Positions 8,119-17,181 are shown, numbered from the stretch's first letter. The stretch is DNA of 64,000 bases from Allopusillimonas ginsengisoli (GCF_004153455.1 NZ_SDQE01000002.1:558001-622000); one strand, 5' to 3'. Notes: generated by a model not told the origin, from the sequence alone. Made by a program: numbers and translations.

Positions 8119-8349
8119 TTATGACAGACTGAAAGCGACCCATTGCTGCCGCTCAAGCTTTGGCGACGAACGTCTCCTGTGCTGTCGGCAATAGATGCCG
8201 AAGTAGAAATCAATCCATGCGGGCGCCAGCTTGAACATGGCCATTGCCCCTGCTGAGCGGAACGTGTCTTCCTTCTCGATTGTTTTTGCATAGTCGTACA
8301 TCTCCTTATCAATAGCAGCGTACGAAGTAGGGGCGATTCGTCGAAGTTC
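8119..8349 (-). pseudogene. Possible C-terminal remnant of an unknown gene
   Basis: A minus-strand frame is open from just after a stop at 8350-8352 to a stop at 8119. The translation (ELRRIAPTSYAAIDKEMYDYAK... then SAGAMAMFKLAPAWIDFYFGIY) has protein-like composition and a hydrophobic, aromatic-rich segment. Upstream of it the frame closes with two successive stops, so any larger gene is broken. The last 20 codons coincide with a short repeat also found at 13234-13248. I do not recognise a family. It may be a decayed gene end or simply a fortuitous frame. Confidence 0.3.
8132..8146 (+). repeat. Short dispersed repeat, copy 1
   Basis: The 15-mer AAAGCGACCCATTGC is shared exactly with 13234-13248, and a diverged relative (CGACCCAATGCAGTCAATC) occurs at 9858-9876. 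All three lie in non-coding gaps between defence genes. Confidence 0.45.
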
Positions 8350-8495
8350 TCATCAGCGATCGTGTAGGCACATTAGTTGACTCGCTACCACGAAAATCAT
8401 CCGATAATTAGGGGAGGAACGCAGCTCACCAGGGCCCGCCAGGCTCTCGATGCTGCGGACCTAGTCGCAACAGAATTTCATCATGAGGATAAAGC

Positions 8496-9662
8496 GTGAT
8501 CTCTAATGAAGCTTGGAACAAGCTTGATGCTGTCGTCGGCAGTGCAATGAACCGTTGGACGTCGTCGAAATCTGGTCGAATGACGTTTCAACTCGAACGT
8601 CAAGAAGATTACTACCAAGTCGTCACGGAGGCGGGGCGTCGGCCTAGAAAGTTTGACAGACCGATGTTCGAAGACTTTTGGAGGCTCTGGTCGCTCGGCA
8701 AGCGGGTACCCGACGACTTTCGAGACATCGGGCCTACGGGAGGCATGTTCAAGCTCGCATATTACCTGTTGCCCATCGCCGCCGCCCTCGATTCACAAGC
8801 GCCAAAAAGGTCGTTCAAGTACGGTGATAAGCCGACGTGGAAGTTCGCTGTTGAAGCGGTGCGCGATCTCGGCGGTAGAGCATCGCTCGAACAAATCATG
8901 CATCACTTCGCAACGCAAAACCCGGAATTCAAGCTCTCAAACGTAAGACCGGACCTTGATCTTGTCACCGTAAATGCTTTTGGAAGGGCCAACTGGTCTC
9001 AGAACAAAAAGCCCAGGAGACTCGACGGCACCAATCCCTACGACGTCTTGTTTTCTGAGGGTGGAAGCACAGGTTCGTACGTCTTCTTCAATCCGGAAAT
9101 TCACGGATTATGGGAGTTGGCCGCCGTGCCCGGCGATGACAAATTGCGACCTCGCCGGCTTGATGAGGAGCAAACAGAAGAAGAACTAAACGCCCTAAGC
9201 GACGGGCTTGATGTCGGTGATGAGTTTGATCCACACGATGACACTGACGCCAGGACTAAAACTCTTGGGGCAATTGCAAGACGGCAGGGGCAATCAAGAT
9301 TCAGGCGGACACTAATCAAAGCCTACGGTGGACGCTGCGCCTTCAGCGGCTGCGACGTTGAGCAAACGCTTGAGGCTGCTCACATTCGACCTTATCTCGG
9401 GGTCCGCACAAACGTCGTTGTGAACGGCCTTCTCCTGAGGTCGGACCTCCATACCTTGTTCGACCTGCGCTTGGTACGGGTCAACCCAGAGAGCATGGAG
9501 ATCGAAGTGTCCTCGAAGGTGAAGGGACTTCACTACCAGGCCATCGCGGGCACCGCCATCACTGTGCCGCGCGTATCAATAGAACGTCCGAGCCGTGAAG
9601 CTATGGAATGGCACTGGAACGCTTGTGAGCCTAATTTTCCGTCCCTTGCGGTAGCAAGGTGA
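8496..9662 (+). CDS. HNH endonuclease (HNH_2-type C-terminal domain)
   Basis: In this 388-residue protein the last third carries an HNH nuclease: RRTLIKAYGGRCAFSGC, then EAAHIRPY about 20 residues on and NGLLLRSDLHTLFD. These supply the metal-binding and catalytic histidines typical of HNH_2 proteins in restriction and defence loci. The N-terminal 250 residues are not recognised and probably give target specificity. No methyltransferase is next to it, so it is either a modification-dependent enzyme or a solitary defence nuclease. It stands alone on the plus strand, opposite to the defence genes that follow. Nuclease assignment is firm; role is inferred. Confidence 0.8.
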   Translation: MISNEAWNKLDAVVGSAMNRWTSSKSGRMTFQLERQEDYYQVVTEAGRRPRKFDRPMFEDFWRLWSLGKRVPDDFRDIGPTGGMFKLAYYLLPIAAALDSQAPKRSFKYGDKPTWKFAVEAVRDLGGRASLEQIMHHFATQNPEFKLSNVRPDLDLVTVNAFGRANWSQNKKPRRLDGTNPYDVLFSEGGSTGSYVFFNPEIHGLWELAAVPGDDKLRPRRLDEEQTEEELNALSDGLDVGDEFDPHDDTDARTKTLGAIARRQGQSRFRRTLIKAYGGRCAFSGCDVEQTLEAAHIRPYLGVRTNVVVNGLLLRSDLHTLFDLRLVRVNPESMEIEVSSKVKGLHYQAIAGTAITVPRVSIERPSREAMEWHWNACEPNFPSLAVAR

Positions 9663-9857
9663 ATAAGTCGCGCGACGGTACCGATAACACTGTTGTTCGG
9701 CAGATCGTTTGGCGGGATACTCCGGAGGCCCCCGCCGAGGGTAGGACGATGAGCCGCATAATGTGACTGAAGGCCGGTCAGATCTGGAGCGGGAATTCAA
9801 CTGAGCTTCCTTAAAACCGCTTTTGGCCGTTTGTAACCAAAGGTCGATGCCCGAAAC

Positions 9858-9876
9858 CGACCCAATGCAGTCAATC
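9858..9876 (+). repeat. Short dispersed repeat, diverged copy
   Basis: CGACCCAATGCAGTCAATC resembles the copies at 8132 and 13234. It lies in the 268-base gap between the convergent HNH gene and the unassigned gene, which otherwise shows no feature. Confidence 0.35.
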
Positions 9877-9930
9877 AAGTTATCCGTTAAAGACGGCACT
9901 TCGCAGTGCCATACGGCGATCAACATCGGA

Positions 9931-10746
9931 TTAGGCTGCACCTCGCGGAAAGGCCCCGTCAACTGGGTGCCAGACTCGCGAGCAGGATCTGTGTGCGCGA
10001 CCAGCCTGCCAGGCTGATATCTTGGTAACGACACTGCGGGATTTTCTCTTAAATGAATTACACCGCATGCACTCTATGTCCTCCCAGAACCACATCACTG
10101 ATTGGATCATTTGTTCAAGTACGCGCTCGGGTAGCGTGATCGAGGCGAAGGGGGGATTCTTGGGGCCATCTTGCGAAGTGACGAAGTGAAAGGGCCCTGC
10201 CATTATTTCCGTCCCTGGAGCTAACCAGTTGAACCAAAGGTTCGGGCAAAGTTCATGCACCTTGCGTGCAGCGGCACCATCGCCATGCCGGATAGCGTTG
10301 CCCAGATTCTGTAATAAGTCGAGGTCTGAGTACGAGTCGAAGGCATGCAGCGGAACGCCCATCAGCCGAAGGAAGTGATCTTGCAAGCTGGAGGCTCTTC
10401 CTCCCCAAGTTGCGCGCTCTAACGTCTGGGGTTGGGGAAATTTAGTTAGCTTCTTGTCCCGCCGAATGAGCATAGCTCGCAGCCCGCGCTCCCACATCGA
10501 CTGTACTGCGATTACGTAACCTTCGATAGTGGTTTGGAAGAGCTCAGCATATTCATCAGCAAAAAAATCTGCCAAGGGTTCGTCGCTTCCTTGAAATTTC
10601 GTTATCTCTGCATCGAGCGCTCGAAGCGAAGGCTGAACGACACTTTCCTTGAAGAGCTTTAGAGACTGCAAATGACCGCTAGGAAAGCCAACTGAATCAT
10701 TATCAAGCCATGCGTAGGTTGTGATATCGCAGTGTAATTGACTCAT
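9931..10746 (-). CDS. Hypothetical protein in defence block
   Basis: A 271-residue soluble protein with no signal peptide and no family that I recognise. It is rich in Trp and aromatic residues, with a helical segment LQNLGNAIRHGDGAAARKVHEL near the middle that faintly recalls HEPN-type Asn-x-x-Arg-His motifs, too weak to assign. The last 40 residues (from about SRSVVTKIS) look unlike the rest and may be read-through into non-coding DNA after loss of the original stop. It sits 150 bases downstream of the RloC-like gene on the same strand and may be its partner. Confidence 0.5.
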   Translation of the reverse strand: MSQLHCDITTYAWLDNDSVGFPSGHLQSLKLFKESVVQPSLRALDAEITKFQGSDEPLADFFADEYAELFQTTIEGYVIAVQSMWERGLRAMLIRRDKKLTKFPQPQTLERATWGGRASSLQDHFLRLMGVPLHAFDSYSDLDLLQNLGNAIRHGDGAAARKVHELCPNLWFNWLAPGTEIMAGPFHFVTSQDGPKNPPFASITLPERVLEQMIQSVMWFWEDIECMRCNSFKRKSRSVVTKISAWQAGRAHRSCSRVWHPVDGAFPRGAA

Positions 10747-10896
10747 GTGTTTGATCTGTGAGCGAAATCATTCAGGTGATTCCGTATGGTTTAGCGGACT
10801 GAGGGGCGATCTAGAGATACGTGTATAAATAGCCCGGGAGCTCCGCGCACTTTCTAGAGAGTTTTTGTAGATAAGTCTAACCATAGGTCGGCCCAA

Positions 10897-13104
10897 TTAG
10901 TTCGCGCCGGCCATCATCATGTCGTAGTGGGCCTGCTGATTGGTCTTCACGAAGACCTGCTTGAAGATGTCCATATAGGTGTCGATGGAGGCCTGGTCGA
11001 AGGTGTAAAACGCATCGTCATGTGAGAAATGAGATCCGTCATTGACCCAGGCCAACAGGGACCGACACATCGCCTTCTGTTGCCCCTCGAACTGGTCGCA
11101 AATCTTGTCGAAGTCCATTCGCCCCAAAATCTTGAAATAGTTCTCCAAAATTCGTCGCATGGTGTTCTGCACGGTCAGAGGCGACTTTTCCGCGCGGCGC
11201 AGTTCTGCCCACAGCAAATCATAGGAGGTCTTGATCGGATTCGAGTTGTGGCGCTCGACCACAGGGCCGCCAGCACATTTCCTGACGGTCCAATAGCTGC
11301 GTTCTCCCGCCTTGGTGTCGTCGCCTCTGTCTGAGGTATAAGTCACCTCCTTGTGAAAGTAGACGTTGTGGGTCAGTACAAAAATCTGCTTGATACCACC
11401 AGTATTCTTACGCACCGGATCGAACAGCGACTTGATGAGGCTGCTGACGATGAATAGAACGTCGCTGTCCATGCTTGACACTGGATCGTCGAACACCACG
11501 ACGCGGTCAGTTGTCATGCCACTTTCGCTCTCGCTGCCTTTGAGCAGGTGGAAGAAGTAGAGGAATGTGACGAACGAGCGCTCACCCTCGCTCAGCGAAT
11601 CCTTGGCGTCGCTCCCATCCGCCCTGATCAGTTTGTAGAACGGGCCGCCGTCGGCCTTAGCGATGCTGAAGTTTTGGAAGCCAAAGGATCTCAGCAGGCC
11701 GTTGATGTCTTCAATCGTCGGCTCGACGCTCGTCGCAGCCTTCTCCAACTCATTGATCTCCTTCGTCTTGACCACCCTCGACGCGTCAGCCTCTTGAATC
11801 TGTGCGCCCAGTTTAGCGATGGCAGAGTTGAGGCCCGCGCGCTTGCTGGCGTAGGCGGACAGTTCGAGCCTGAGCTCGACCTCCAAAATGTACTTCCAGA
11901 CTTGCTTAGTCAGGTCCGCCCGCTCCATAGTGATGTTTTTCGCGATCTCGTTGTGAGCGGCCACTGCTATGTTAGCCACCGCGATCAGCTTAGAGGCAGC
12001 GGCGAGCATTTCGGACATTGGCTCGATTTGGACGGGGAGGCTTGGCTCCTTGACTTTGTTCGCCAGAAGCAGCGCGTTGGTTGCGAGGCGTGCGTCGATG
12101 GCTGAGCGCTCAGTTGCGAATGCATCCATGTCTAAAAACCGAGAGCCCCCGTCCGAGATCGCCGACAACCTGGCGCGCAGGGCGTCGGCATCTCGGGCGT
12201 ATGCGCTATGCAGCTCGGCGATGGCCTTGGTGTCCCTCGCGAAGGCCTCATCGAAGTAGCTCGACAAACTGCCCTCAAAACTATCCTTAACCTTCTGTTG
12301 GCAGAATGGGCAACTGGGCTTGCTTTGCTCGTAGAACACCTGGCCCTGTTTAACCCAGTCGCTATTGTCCAGGCGCTGGATCAGCTCGGCGATATCCACA
12401 TCCTCCTTGCCAATGACCTTCTTGGCAAGGATGGGATTCGACTCGTGGCTTGCGATGTCGGCGGAGCCGAGTTCCGGAACGAGCGCCTCGACGACAGGCG
12501 TCGCGCCGAACACCGTTTTTGCCTTGTCTCTCAGGTAATCCAAGGTTTTCAACTCAGCTTTGTTCGATACCAACTCTGCCAGCACGCGTTCCTTGAATCT
12601 TTCCGAACTATTCCGCGCGCCCGTGAACGCTTCTTTGAAAGCCTCGTCGTGCTTCTGCTTCTGGTCCCAGCATTTGTCCTTGATGTGTGCTTCCAGCTCG
12701 GCCAACTCCCCTTTTTTTCCCGACTTCTGATCCTGCCCTTGCAGTGTGTTGGTCAATTGCTCTTTGGTTCGGACAATGCCATCTAGTTCGGTCTTCTTCG
12801 TCGCAATGGCATCGAGATTGGCGATATCCTGCTCGCCTAAAGTGAAGATTCCTTTGAGATGCGGGACAGCGTTGAAGTTGCGCTCGACGAAGTCGCGGTT
12901 GTAGACCATCGGCTCCAAAGGCGTCCCCTTTTTCCAACCAATAGCGCAATTCGGGTGGGCACCCGGGTTGGCGATGACTCTCGTGATCGTAGTCTTGCCT
13001 GCACCATTAGTGCCGAAAAGGAAATTAAATCGTGCGAGGCGGTCGAGGACTTGCGGCGCGATGCCATAGGTCGCGGTCTTCGCAATGCTCAAAGATTCGA
13101 TCAT
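10897..13104 (-). CDS. AAA_13 ATPase, RloC/PrrC-like candidate anticodon nuclease
   Basis: A 735-residue ABC-type ATPase. Walker A is GTNGAGKTT (about 31-39), the signature is LSEGERSFV (about 500), and Walker B is VVVFDDPVSSMDSD (about 535). A long coiled-coil insertion contains CPFC near residue 265, in the place of the RloC zinc hook. The C-terminus has RRILE with R650 and E654, and NDGSH with H692. That reproduces the Arg-x3-Glu and distant His layout of the PrrC/RloC anticodon nuclease triad, with E-to-H spacing of 38 against about 32 in PrrC. RloC-type proteins cleave tRNA anticodon loops on phage or DNA-damage cues. The ATPase assignment is firm; tRNase activity is inferred. Confidence 0.75.
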   Translation of the reverse strand: MIESLSIAKTATYGIAPQVLDRLARFNFLFGTNGAGKTTITRVIANPGAHPNCAIGWKKGTPLEPMVYNRDFVERNFNAVPHLKGIFTLGEQDIANLDAIATKKTELDGIVRTKEQLTNTLQGQDQKSGKKGELAELEAHIKDKCWDQKQKHDEAFKEAFTGARNSSERFKERVLAELVSNKAELKTLDYLRDKAKTVFGATPVVEALVPELGSADIASHESNPILAKKVIGKEDVDIAELIQRLDNSDWVKQGQVFYEQSKPSCPFCQQKVKDSFEGSLSSYFDEAFARDTKAIAELHSAYARDADALRARLSAISDGGSRFLDMDAFATERSAIDARLATNALLLANKVKEPSLPVQIEPMSEMLAAASKLIAVANIAVAAHNEIAKNITMERADLTKQVWKYILEVELRLELSAYASKRAGLNSAIAKLGAQIQEADASRVVKTKEINELEKAATSVEPTIEDINGLLRSFGFQNFSIAKADGGPFYKLIRADGSDAKDSLSEGERSFVTFLYFFHLLKGSESESGMTTDRVVVFDDPVSSMDSDVLFIVSSLIKSLFDPVRKNTGGIKQIFVLTHNVYFHKEVTYTSDRGDDTKAGERSYWTVRKCAGGPVVERHNSNPIKTSYDLLWAELRRAEKSPLTVQNTMRRILENYFKILGRMDFDKICDQFEGQQKAMCRSLLAWVNDGSHFSHDDAFYTFDQASIDTYMDIFKQVFVKTNQQAHYDMMMAGAN

Positions 13105-13302
13105 GGCAAGCTTATCCCCTATTCCAAAAAAAGAACGTTGGACAATCTTATTCGGGATCCGTAACTAAAAGTGCTTTTGAAACAACAATTGCAAGAGCGG
13201 CGGACGGCTGATTGAAGTCTATTATCTACGTCTCAAAGCGACCCATTGCAGTCACTCGTTTGCTTAGTCGATATATCGTGCCGCACCAGTTAGGGAATGC
13301 TC
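13105..13302. other. Intergenic gap with dispersed repeat copy 2
   Basis: About 200 bases between two minus-strand defence genes. It holds the AAAGCGACCCATTGC 15-mer at 13234-13248, shared with 8132-8146. No terminator with a clear T-run was seen. Confidence 0.4.
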
Positions 13303-15006
13303 TTACGGGATTGACCTGTTGGCGGATTTTTCTAGTTTTTCCTCTATTGCTTGCACCAATGCGTCGATTGGTTGTCGCTTGTGCTGGTTCAGCGCATCTC
13401 CTGGTGCAGCTGCTACAGCCTCCGCGACAGTAAGTTTAACTTTCGATTTAACCCGGTCTCCCCACGGTTTTCCTGCCGCACGGAAGCATTCCTTGACGCG
13501 ATCAGACCACTTGTTATTTCCCTTGAATGCAGACACTGAAAGATTTACTCCGTATTCTGTTTGAACTTGATCCTTATAAATACTCAAATCAAAACAATCT
13601 TCCATCTCTGCATTTTTCATGCCTTTGCAGTTAATGAACGTGAGGTCAGCGATTTTTAGCAAATAATCTCTCTCAGCCGCCTCATAACTCTCCCGTCCAG
13701 TTTCGTCGTTATCGAGGACCACATGAGTGTTGCATAGCGCATTCGCCAACATGCTGAGCTTGTATGAAAGTTTACTAGCGCCTCCAATAGGCTCGATCAC
13801 CATTAAACTTTTCTTTAACGCAGACGCAATTTTTGGGCTCAAATGAGATAGCAGTGCCCTAAGTGCAAGTGCGTCATCTGCTCCTTCTACTACGAGGACG
13901 AAACTTGCATTCACTAAATTATCTGATGCTCGCACACCCAGCAGCTCACGAACATCTGCGATGCTCTTGGCAGGGGTCGCGCTATTTGCGTCGATAAGAA
14001 TGTTGCGCGACACTTTTTCACGATCGGCAAATAGGGGACAATGCGTCGTCAGAATGACCTGGTTCTCGGAGACAAGATTTAGGATGACTTCACGTAGGCT
14101 ATGAATCGCGCCGGGATGGAGATGAGATTCGGGCTCTTCGATCGCTATCACAGACGCTGCTCCAGCAGCCCGCTGTTTATGCCTTAATAATCCAAGGGCA
14201 GCGAGACTTTTTACTCCATCTCCTTTATGCTCTAGCAGCGTGCGGGTCCCATCGTCGATCTCCACTCTGCATTGGCTTCTCAATGCGAGGCGCCTAGCGG
14301 TCGCGGAAACAATTACATGTGCACTGTTTATCCCTGGAAGAAATTCCTTCAGCGATTTAGTGATCGACGTTCCGACCCTATCCAGTATCGGCTGCTGAAG
14401 TTCTGCGATAACTTGGAGTGCATTCTTGTACGCTTCCTGCCGTTCTAGAGTTGCTAACTGCCTAGATAGCATTTCTTGCACTACTGCCTCGGCTTCTTCT
14501 GCGGTACGCACCGCCGGGATGTAATTGAAATCGAGTCTCTCTGCTATGTACTGAGCTATCCGAGTAGATTTCTTAGACAAAGCCGCACCGCCGGGGCCTT
14601 TTTTTAGGACTTTAATACTCGGCTCATTTTCTTTGCCCACTGTTATTTCGATTGGTAATATTCCATTTAAATTGCTCTTTATTGAGCTTTTGAACTCATC
14701 AACTTCTGAATCCGTTAAGGAAAACTCCAAACGAAATTTGGATGTTAGCTCTCTCTTTCGGCCTTGTAATGAGATGGGAAAATCTCGCTTCCAAACATAC
14801 CGCTCTTCCTGTCGATTTCGTCGAAGCGGGCGTGACGACTCCTCACCATGCTCTGTGAGAATACGCATAGAAACTGCTAGCGCCTTCAAGATATTCGATT
14901 TGCCCTCGTTATTCTTGCCAAGGAGCACAGCAAAGTCCCCTAGAGAGATGCGATTCGTTCCGTTAATGCTTCGGAAGTTTGTAACAGAAAAGGCTGAGAG
15001 ATTCAT
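13303..15006 (-). CDS. OLD-family endonuclease (ATPase-TOPRIM)
   Basis: This 567-residue protein has an N-terminal SMC/ABC-like ATPase with Walker A GKNNEGKSN (about 30-38) and Walker B VIAIEEPESHLHP. It is followed by LTTHCPLF and a C-terminal TOPRIM domain with VVEGADDA (catalytic Glu and acidic pair) and VVLDNDETG (DxD). This is the OLD nuclease layout shared by class 1 OLD proteins and Gabija GajA. No UvrD-like GajB helicase is next to it, so a stand-alone class 1 OLD defence nuclease is more likely than Gabija. Transcribed on the minus strand upstream of the RloC-like gene. Confidence 0.85.
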   Translation of the reverse strand: MNLSAFSVTNFRSINGTNRISLGDFAVLLGKNNEGKSNILKALAVSMRILTEHGEESSRPLRRNRQEERYVWKRDFPISLQGRKRELTSKFRLEFSLTDSEVDEFKSSIKSNLNGILPIEITVGKENEPSIKVLKKGPGGAALSKKSTRIAQYIAERLDFNYIPAVRTAEEAEAVVQEMLSRQLATLERQEAYKNALQVIAELQQPILDRVGTSITKSLKEFLPGINSAHVIVSATARRLALRSQCRVEIDDGTRTLLEHKGDGVKSLAALGLLRHKQRAAGAASVIAIEEPESHLHPGAIHSLREVILNLVSENQVILTTHCPLFADREKVSRNILIDANSATPAKSIADVRELLGVRASDNLVNASFVLVVEGADDALALRALLSHLSPKIASALKKSLMVIEPIGGASKLSYKLSMLANALCNTHVVLDNDETGRESYEAAERDYLLKIADLTFINCKGMKNAEMEDCFDLSIYKDQVQTEYGVNLSVSAFKGNNKWSDRVKECFRAAGKPWGDRVKSKVKLTVAEAVAAAPGDALNQHKRQPIDALVQAIEEKLEKSANRSIP

Positions 15007-15163
15007 CGTCTATCCTAACGTGCAAGTTACCTATAGTAACCGTAGTCAGACCGATCAAATTTGTGCCTCGCGAATCGCTAATTTTGCGCCTTGTGAACGT
15101 CCGCTCTTGGCCCGTTACCAGCCCCTTACTTTACCGCATTTAACAATGCGTACCTAAATGCGT

Positions 15164-15375
15164 CTAAAGCAAACTCCGTACCACCTCAGACACTGTCAGC
15201 CCGTCTGCCCAGGCCCAGGCAGACGACAACACGTCATTACCCTGTAATTCCTGTGCTTCTATCATCGCCTGAGCATCTGACCATGTCATGTCGCCCTGCT
15301 CACTAAGCAAATCATATACAGCGCTTTCCCAATCGTTTCGTGGTTCGGATGGCCTTCTGTTCTCCCGTCTTAATT
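15164..15375 (-). pseudogene. Small plasmid-type ORF without a visible start
   Basis: The minus strand is open for about 70 codons, ending at 15164. It reads HQLRRENRRPSEPRNDWESA..., then GDMTWSDAQAMIEAQE and a Trp-rich tail, with balanced, protein-like composition. There is no ATG or GTG at the front before a stop at about 15376; the only in-frame options are an internal TTG or ATG. It follows ssb directly. It could be a real small gene with a rare start or the 3' end of a gene cut by deletion. Function not recognised. Confidence 0.4.
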
Positions 15376-15378
15376 GAT

Positions 15379-15408
15379 GCCCCAGCTAAAGCTGGGGCAG
15401 AGTTTTTT
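15379..15408 (+). terminator. Intrinsic terminator-like hairpin
   Basis: An 8-bp perfect stem GCCCCAGC/GCTGGGGC (15379-15386 and 15391-15398) with a TAAA loop is followed by six T at 15403-15408 on the plus strand. It would stop plus-strand transcription, yet the neighbouring genes are on the minus strand. For ssb it lies just after the stop codon as a 3' hairpin. Confidence 0.6.
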
Positions 15409-15883
15409 ACATGCAAAGCCAGCTGCGTCCCGCACCGGTCAGATTGAACGGTATATCGTCTGCCACGACAGCACCGCCACTCGTGGGGGCAGCAGCAGCG
15501 GCCTTACGCGCTGCTGGCTTAGCTGACGACACCTGGCCGTCTGCACCACGGCCCCCGAGCATCTGCATCTGCTCTGCTACGATCTCGGTACTGTAGCGGT
15601 CAGCACCTGTTTCTTTATCCCGCCATTTTCTAGTCTTCAAGCGCCCTTCGACATAGACCGCACTTCCCTGGCGCAGGTACTCGCCGGCGATTTCTGCCAA
15701 GCGGTTATAGAACACAATCCGATGCCATTCGGTTTCTTCTCGTTTCTCGCCTGTCGCCTTGTCTTTCCAGCTTGTTGATGTGGCAACGGAAATGGTGCAG
15801 ATCCCGGCTCCATCCGCGCTATAGCGGATCTCTGGATCACGGCCCAAGTTACCGATAATGATGACTTTGTTGACTGATGCCAT
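15407..15883 (-). CDS. ssb: Single-stranded DNA-binding protein (plasmid/ICE type)
   Basis: A 158-residue SSB: OB-fold start [21 protein letters not shown], then [36 protein letters not shown], as in bacterial SSB. It binds single-stranded DNA, useful during conjugative transfer and replication. The tail is odd. The conserved acidic-hydrophobic tip DDIPF, normally the last residues and the docking site for partner proteins, is followed here by 12 extra residues ([12 protein letters not shown]). Either the tip works internally or a frameshift or lost stop has extended the protein. It is 76 bases downstream of the DUF3560 gene on the same strand. Confidence 0.92.
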   Translation of the reverse strand: MASVNKVIIIGNLGRDPEIRYSADGAGICTISVATSTSWKDKATGEKREETEWHRIVFYNRLAEIAGEYLRQGSAVYVEGRLKTRKWRDKETGADRYSTEIVAEQMQMLGGRGADGQVSSAKPAARKAAAAAPTSGGAVVADDIPFNLTGAGRSWLCM

Positions 15884-15959
15884 GTTGTTGCTCCTAGTAG
15901 TGGTTCGGCCTGCTAGCCGACAAATTTCCCAGGCCGATAAAGCGGCCTGGGGGTTCGGT

Positions 15960-16760
15960 TTAGTTATCGGTCGAGCCGTTCAAAAGCTGCATGACGGCTT
16001 TAGCCTGCCAAATAGCGGCGTTGTTCAATTGCCGCACCCACGCGCCACGAGTTGGGCTCCATCGAAAACCATGGCGCTTTAGAATTTCGCGAGTGCTTTT
16101 TTCCGGCTTGCCTTCGAACATAAACGTCACACGGTTCTCTTCTACGTCCTCGGCGTATGCATACCCCATCCCCTGTATGCTGACTGGCGCGCGCTCCTGG
16201 TTGGCCTGTAATTGTTTGATCCGTTGCCCAATGCGGCGAATGTTCGCGTTATTGTTAGTCAAGGTAAAAGACGGGAAGCCCGCACGCCCGGCATAGTCCG
16301 GCGCGATCAGCTTCTGTGCGCTTTCTTCCGAGTACCCAAGCTCAAGTAAAGCGCGCCGTTGGCCCTCTGCATCGCCCTTGTGCTTACGGATCACCTGGTT
16401 ACTCTTTTTCATGCGTTCCTGATTTTCTGTCAGTTGCTCCACCTGGCGCATGAGTTTGCTTATTGCATCCGGGTCATCGCTGGAAACTCCCCCATCGCCT
16501 ACTGCAGCCGCCTTCTGCACATAGTGGTCAGCCTTCTTTTGCAGATCAAAGGCTTTGCCGTACGTGTTATGGATCCGCTGCCGGTAATTGCGGTCTCGGC
16601 CTTCGCTATGGTGGCCAACTAGGATCGGCTGTCCGAACGGAATCGCTTCACCCATTTGCTTTGCGCGGTCATAGGTGGTTGCCGCCTGTGCCTCGGCCTG
16701 CACTGCCCTGGCCTCTAGCCTGGCCTTACGATCTGCCTGCTTTGCTTCGTAGTGGTTCAT
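15960..16760 (-). CDS. DUF3560 domain protein
   Basis: I chose the ATG at 16760 because AAGGAA lies 7 bases before it; the frame extends five codons further to a TTG. The product (about 266 residues) is a soluble, highly charged coiled-coil-rich protein. It has the DUF3560 pattern: Ala/Lys-rich N-terminal helix, [18 protein letters not shown], then a C-terminal [31 protein letters not shown] module. DUF3560 proteins are common on plasmids and ICEs beside ssb and radC; their biochemical role is unknown to me. Its leader is related to that of radC. Confidence 0.8.
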   Translation of the reverse strand: MNHYEAKQADRKARLEARAVQAEAQAATTYDRAKQMGEAIPFGQPILVGHHSEGRDRNYRQRIHNTYGKAFDLQKKADHYVQKAAAVGDGGVSSDDPDAISKLMRQVEQLTENQERMKKSNQVIRKHKGDAEGQRRALLELGYSEESAQKLIAPDYAGRAGFPSFTLTNNNANIRRIGQRIKQLQANQERAPVSIQGMGYAYAEDVEENRVTFMFEGKPEKSTREILKRHGFRWSPTRGAWVRQLNNAAIWQAKAVMQLLNGSTDN

Positions 16761-16775
16761 GTCGCTTTCCTTCAA

Positions 16776-17140
16776 AAAGTGCGCAGTGGCGCGGTTGTGA
16801 TGTCATTGTTGACCGGGCCTGAAGATTCTTGAGCCCGTTTGTAGGTTTTTGCTGCCTGGTTGTGTGTTGGTTCCATCGCGTTTTGCCGCCAGTCCTGTGA
16901 GTTCCATCGCCCTTGCCGTGCTGAATCAGGCAGTGACTAGCGGAAAGGGGGAAGATTTGTAAAAGTCGCGTAGCGGGTTTTATGAACACCCCCTTGAAGC
17001 GCCGGAACGCAGTGATACAGTCGGCGTTTTAGGGCGATGGAACTCTTAGGACCAGGCATGCTGTGTCACGACGCACAACCCGGCAGCAGCCCGCGCGGCG
17101 AGCGCCACCATCACCGAGCCGGTGATCTAAATTGAAGGTA
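16776..17140 (-). repeat. Leader module A upstream of the DUF3560 gene
   Basis: A gene-free region of about 360 bases whose elements reappear in the same order and spacing upstream of radC. These are TTTTGAAGGAA by the start codon, GACCGGGCCTGAAGATTC, the CCTTGCCGTGCTGAA block, GATACAGTCGGCGTTTT and CCCGCGCGGCGAGCGCCACC. The last is followed by a hairpin (ATCACCG/CGGTGAT). The poor conservation of its reading frames argues for an untranslated regulatory leader. Confidence 0.6.
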
Positions 17141-17181
17141 GTTACTCAAGATGTATCCAGCTTGCGCCAGCAAGCCAATAT

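Noticed and set aside
8119-8312. Overlapping 145-codon minus frame from 8312
   Set aside because: Low-complexity, Ser/Arg-rich translation in a different frame from the more protein-like one; no start signal.
9931-10746. HEPN-domain toxin
   Set aside because: Only an AIRHG segment recalls HEPN; the R-x4-6-H spacing is not met.
11548-12786. Plus-strand frames of 185 and 192 codons
   Set aside because: Both are antisense to the RloC-like ATPase and show no domain or start signal.
13303-15006. Gabija system
   Set aside because: The protein fits GajA, but no GajB helicase is adjacent on either side, so a solitary OLD nuclease is the safer call.
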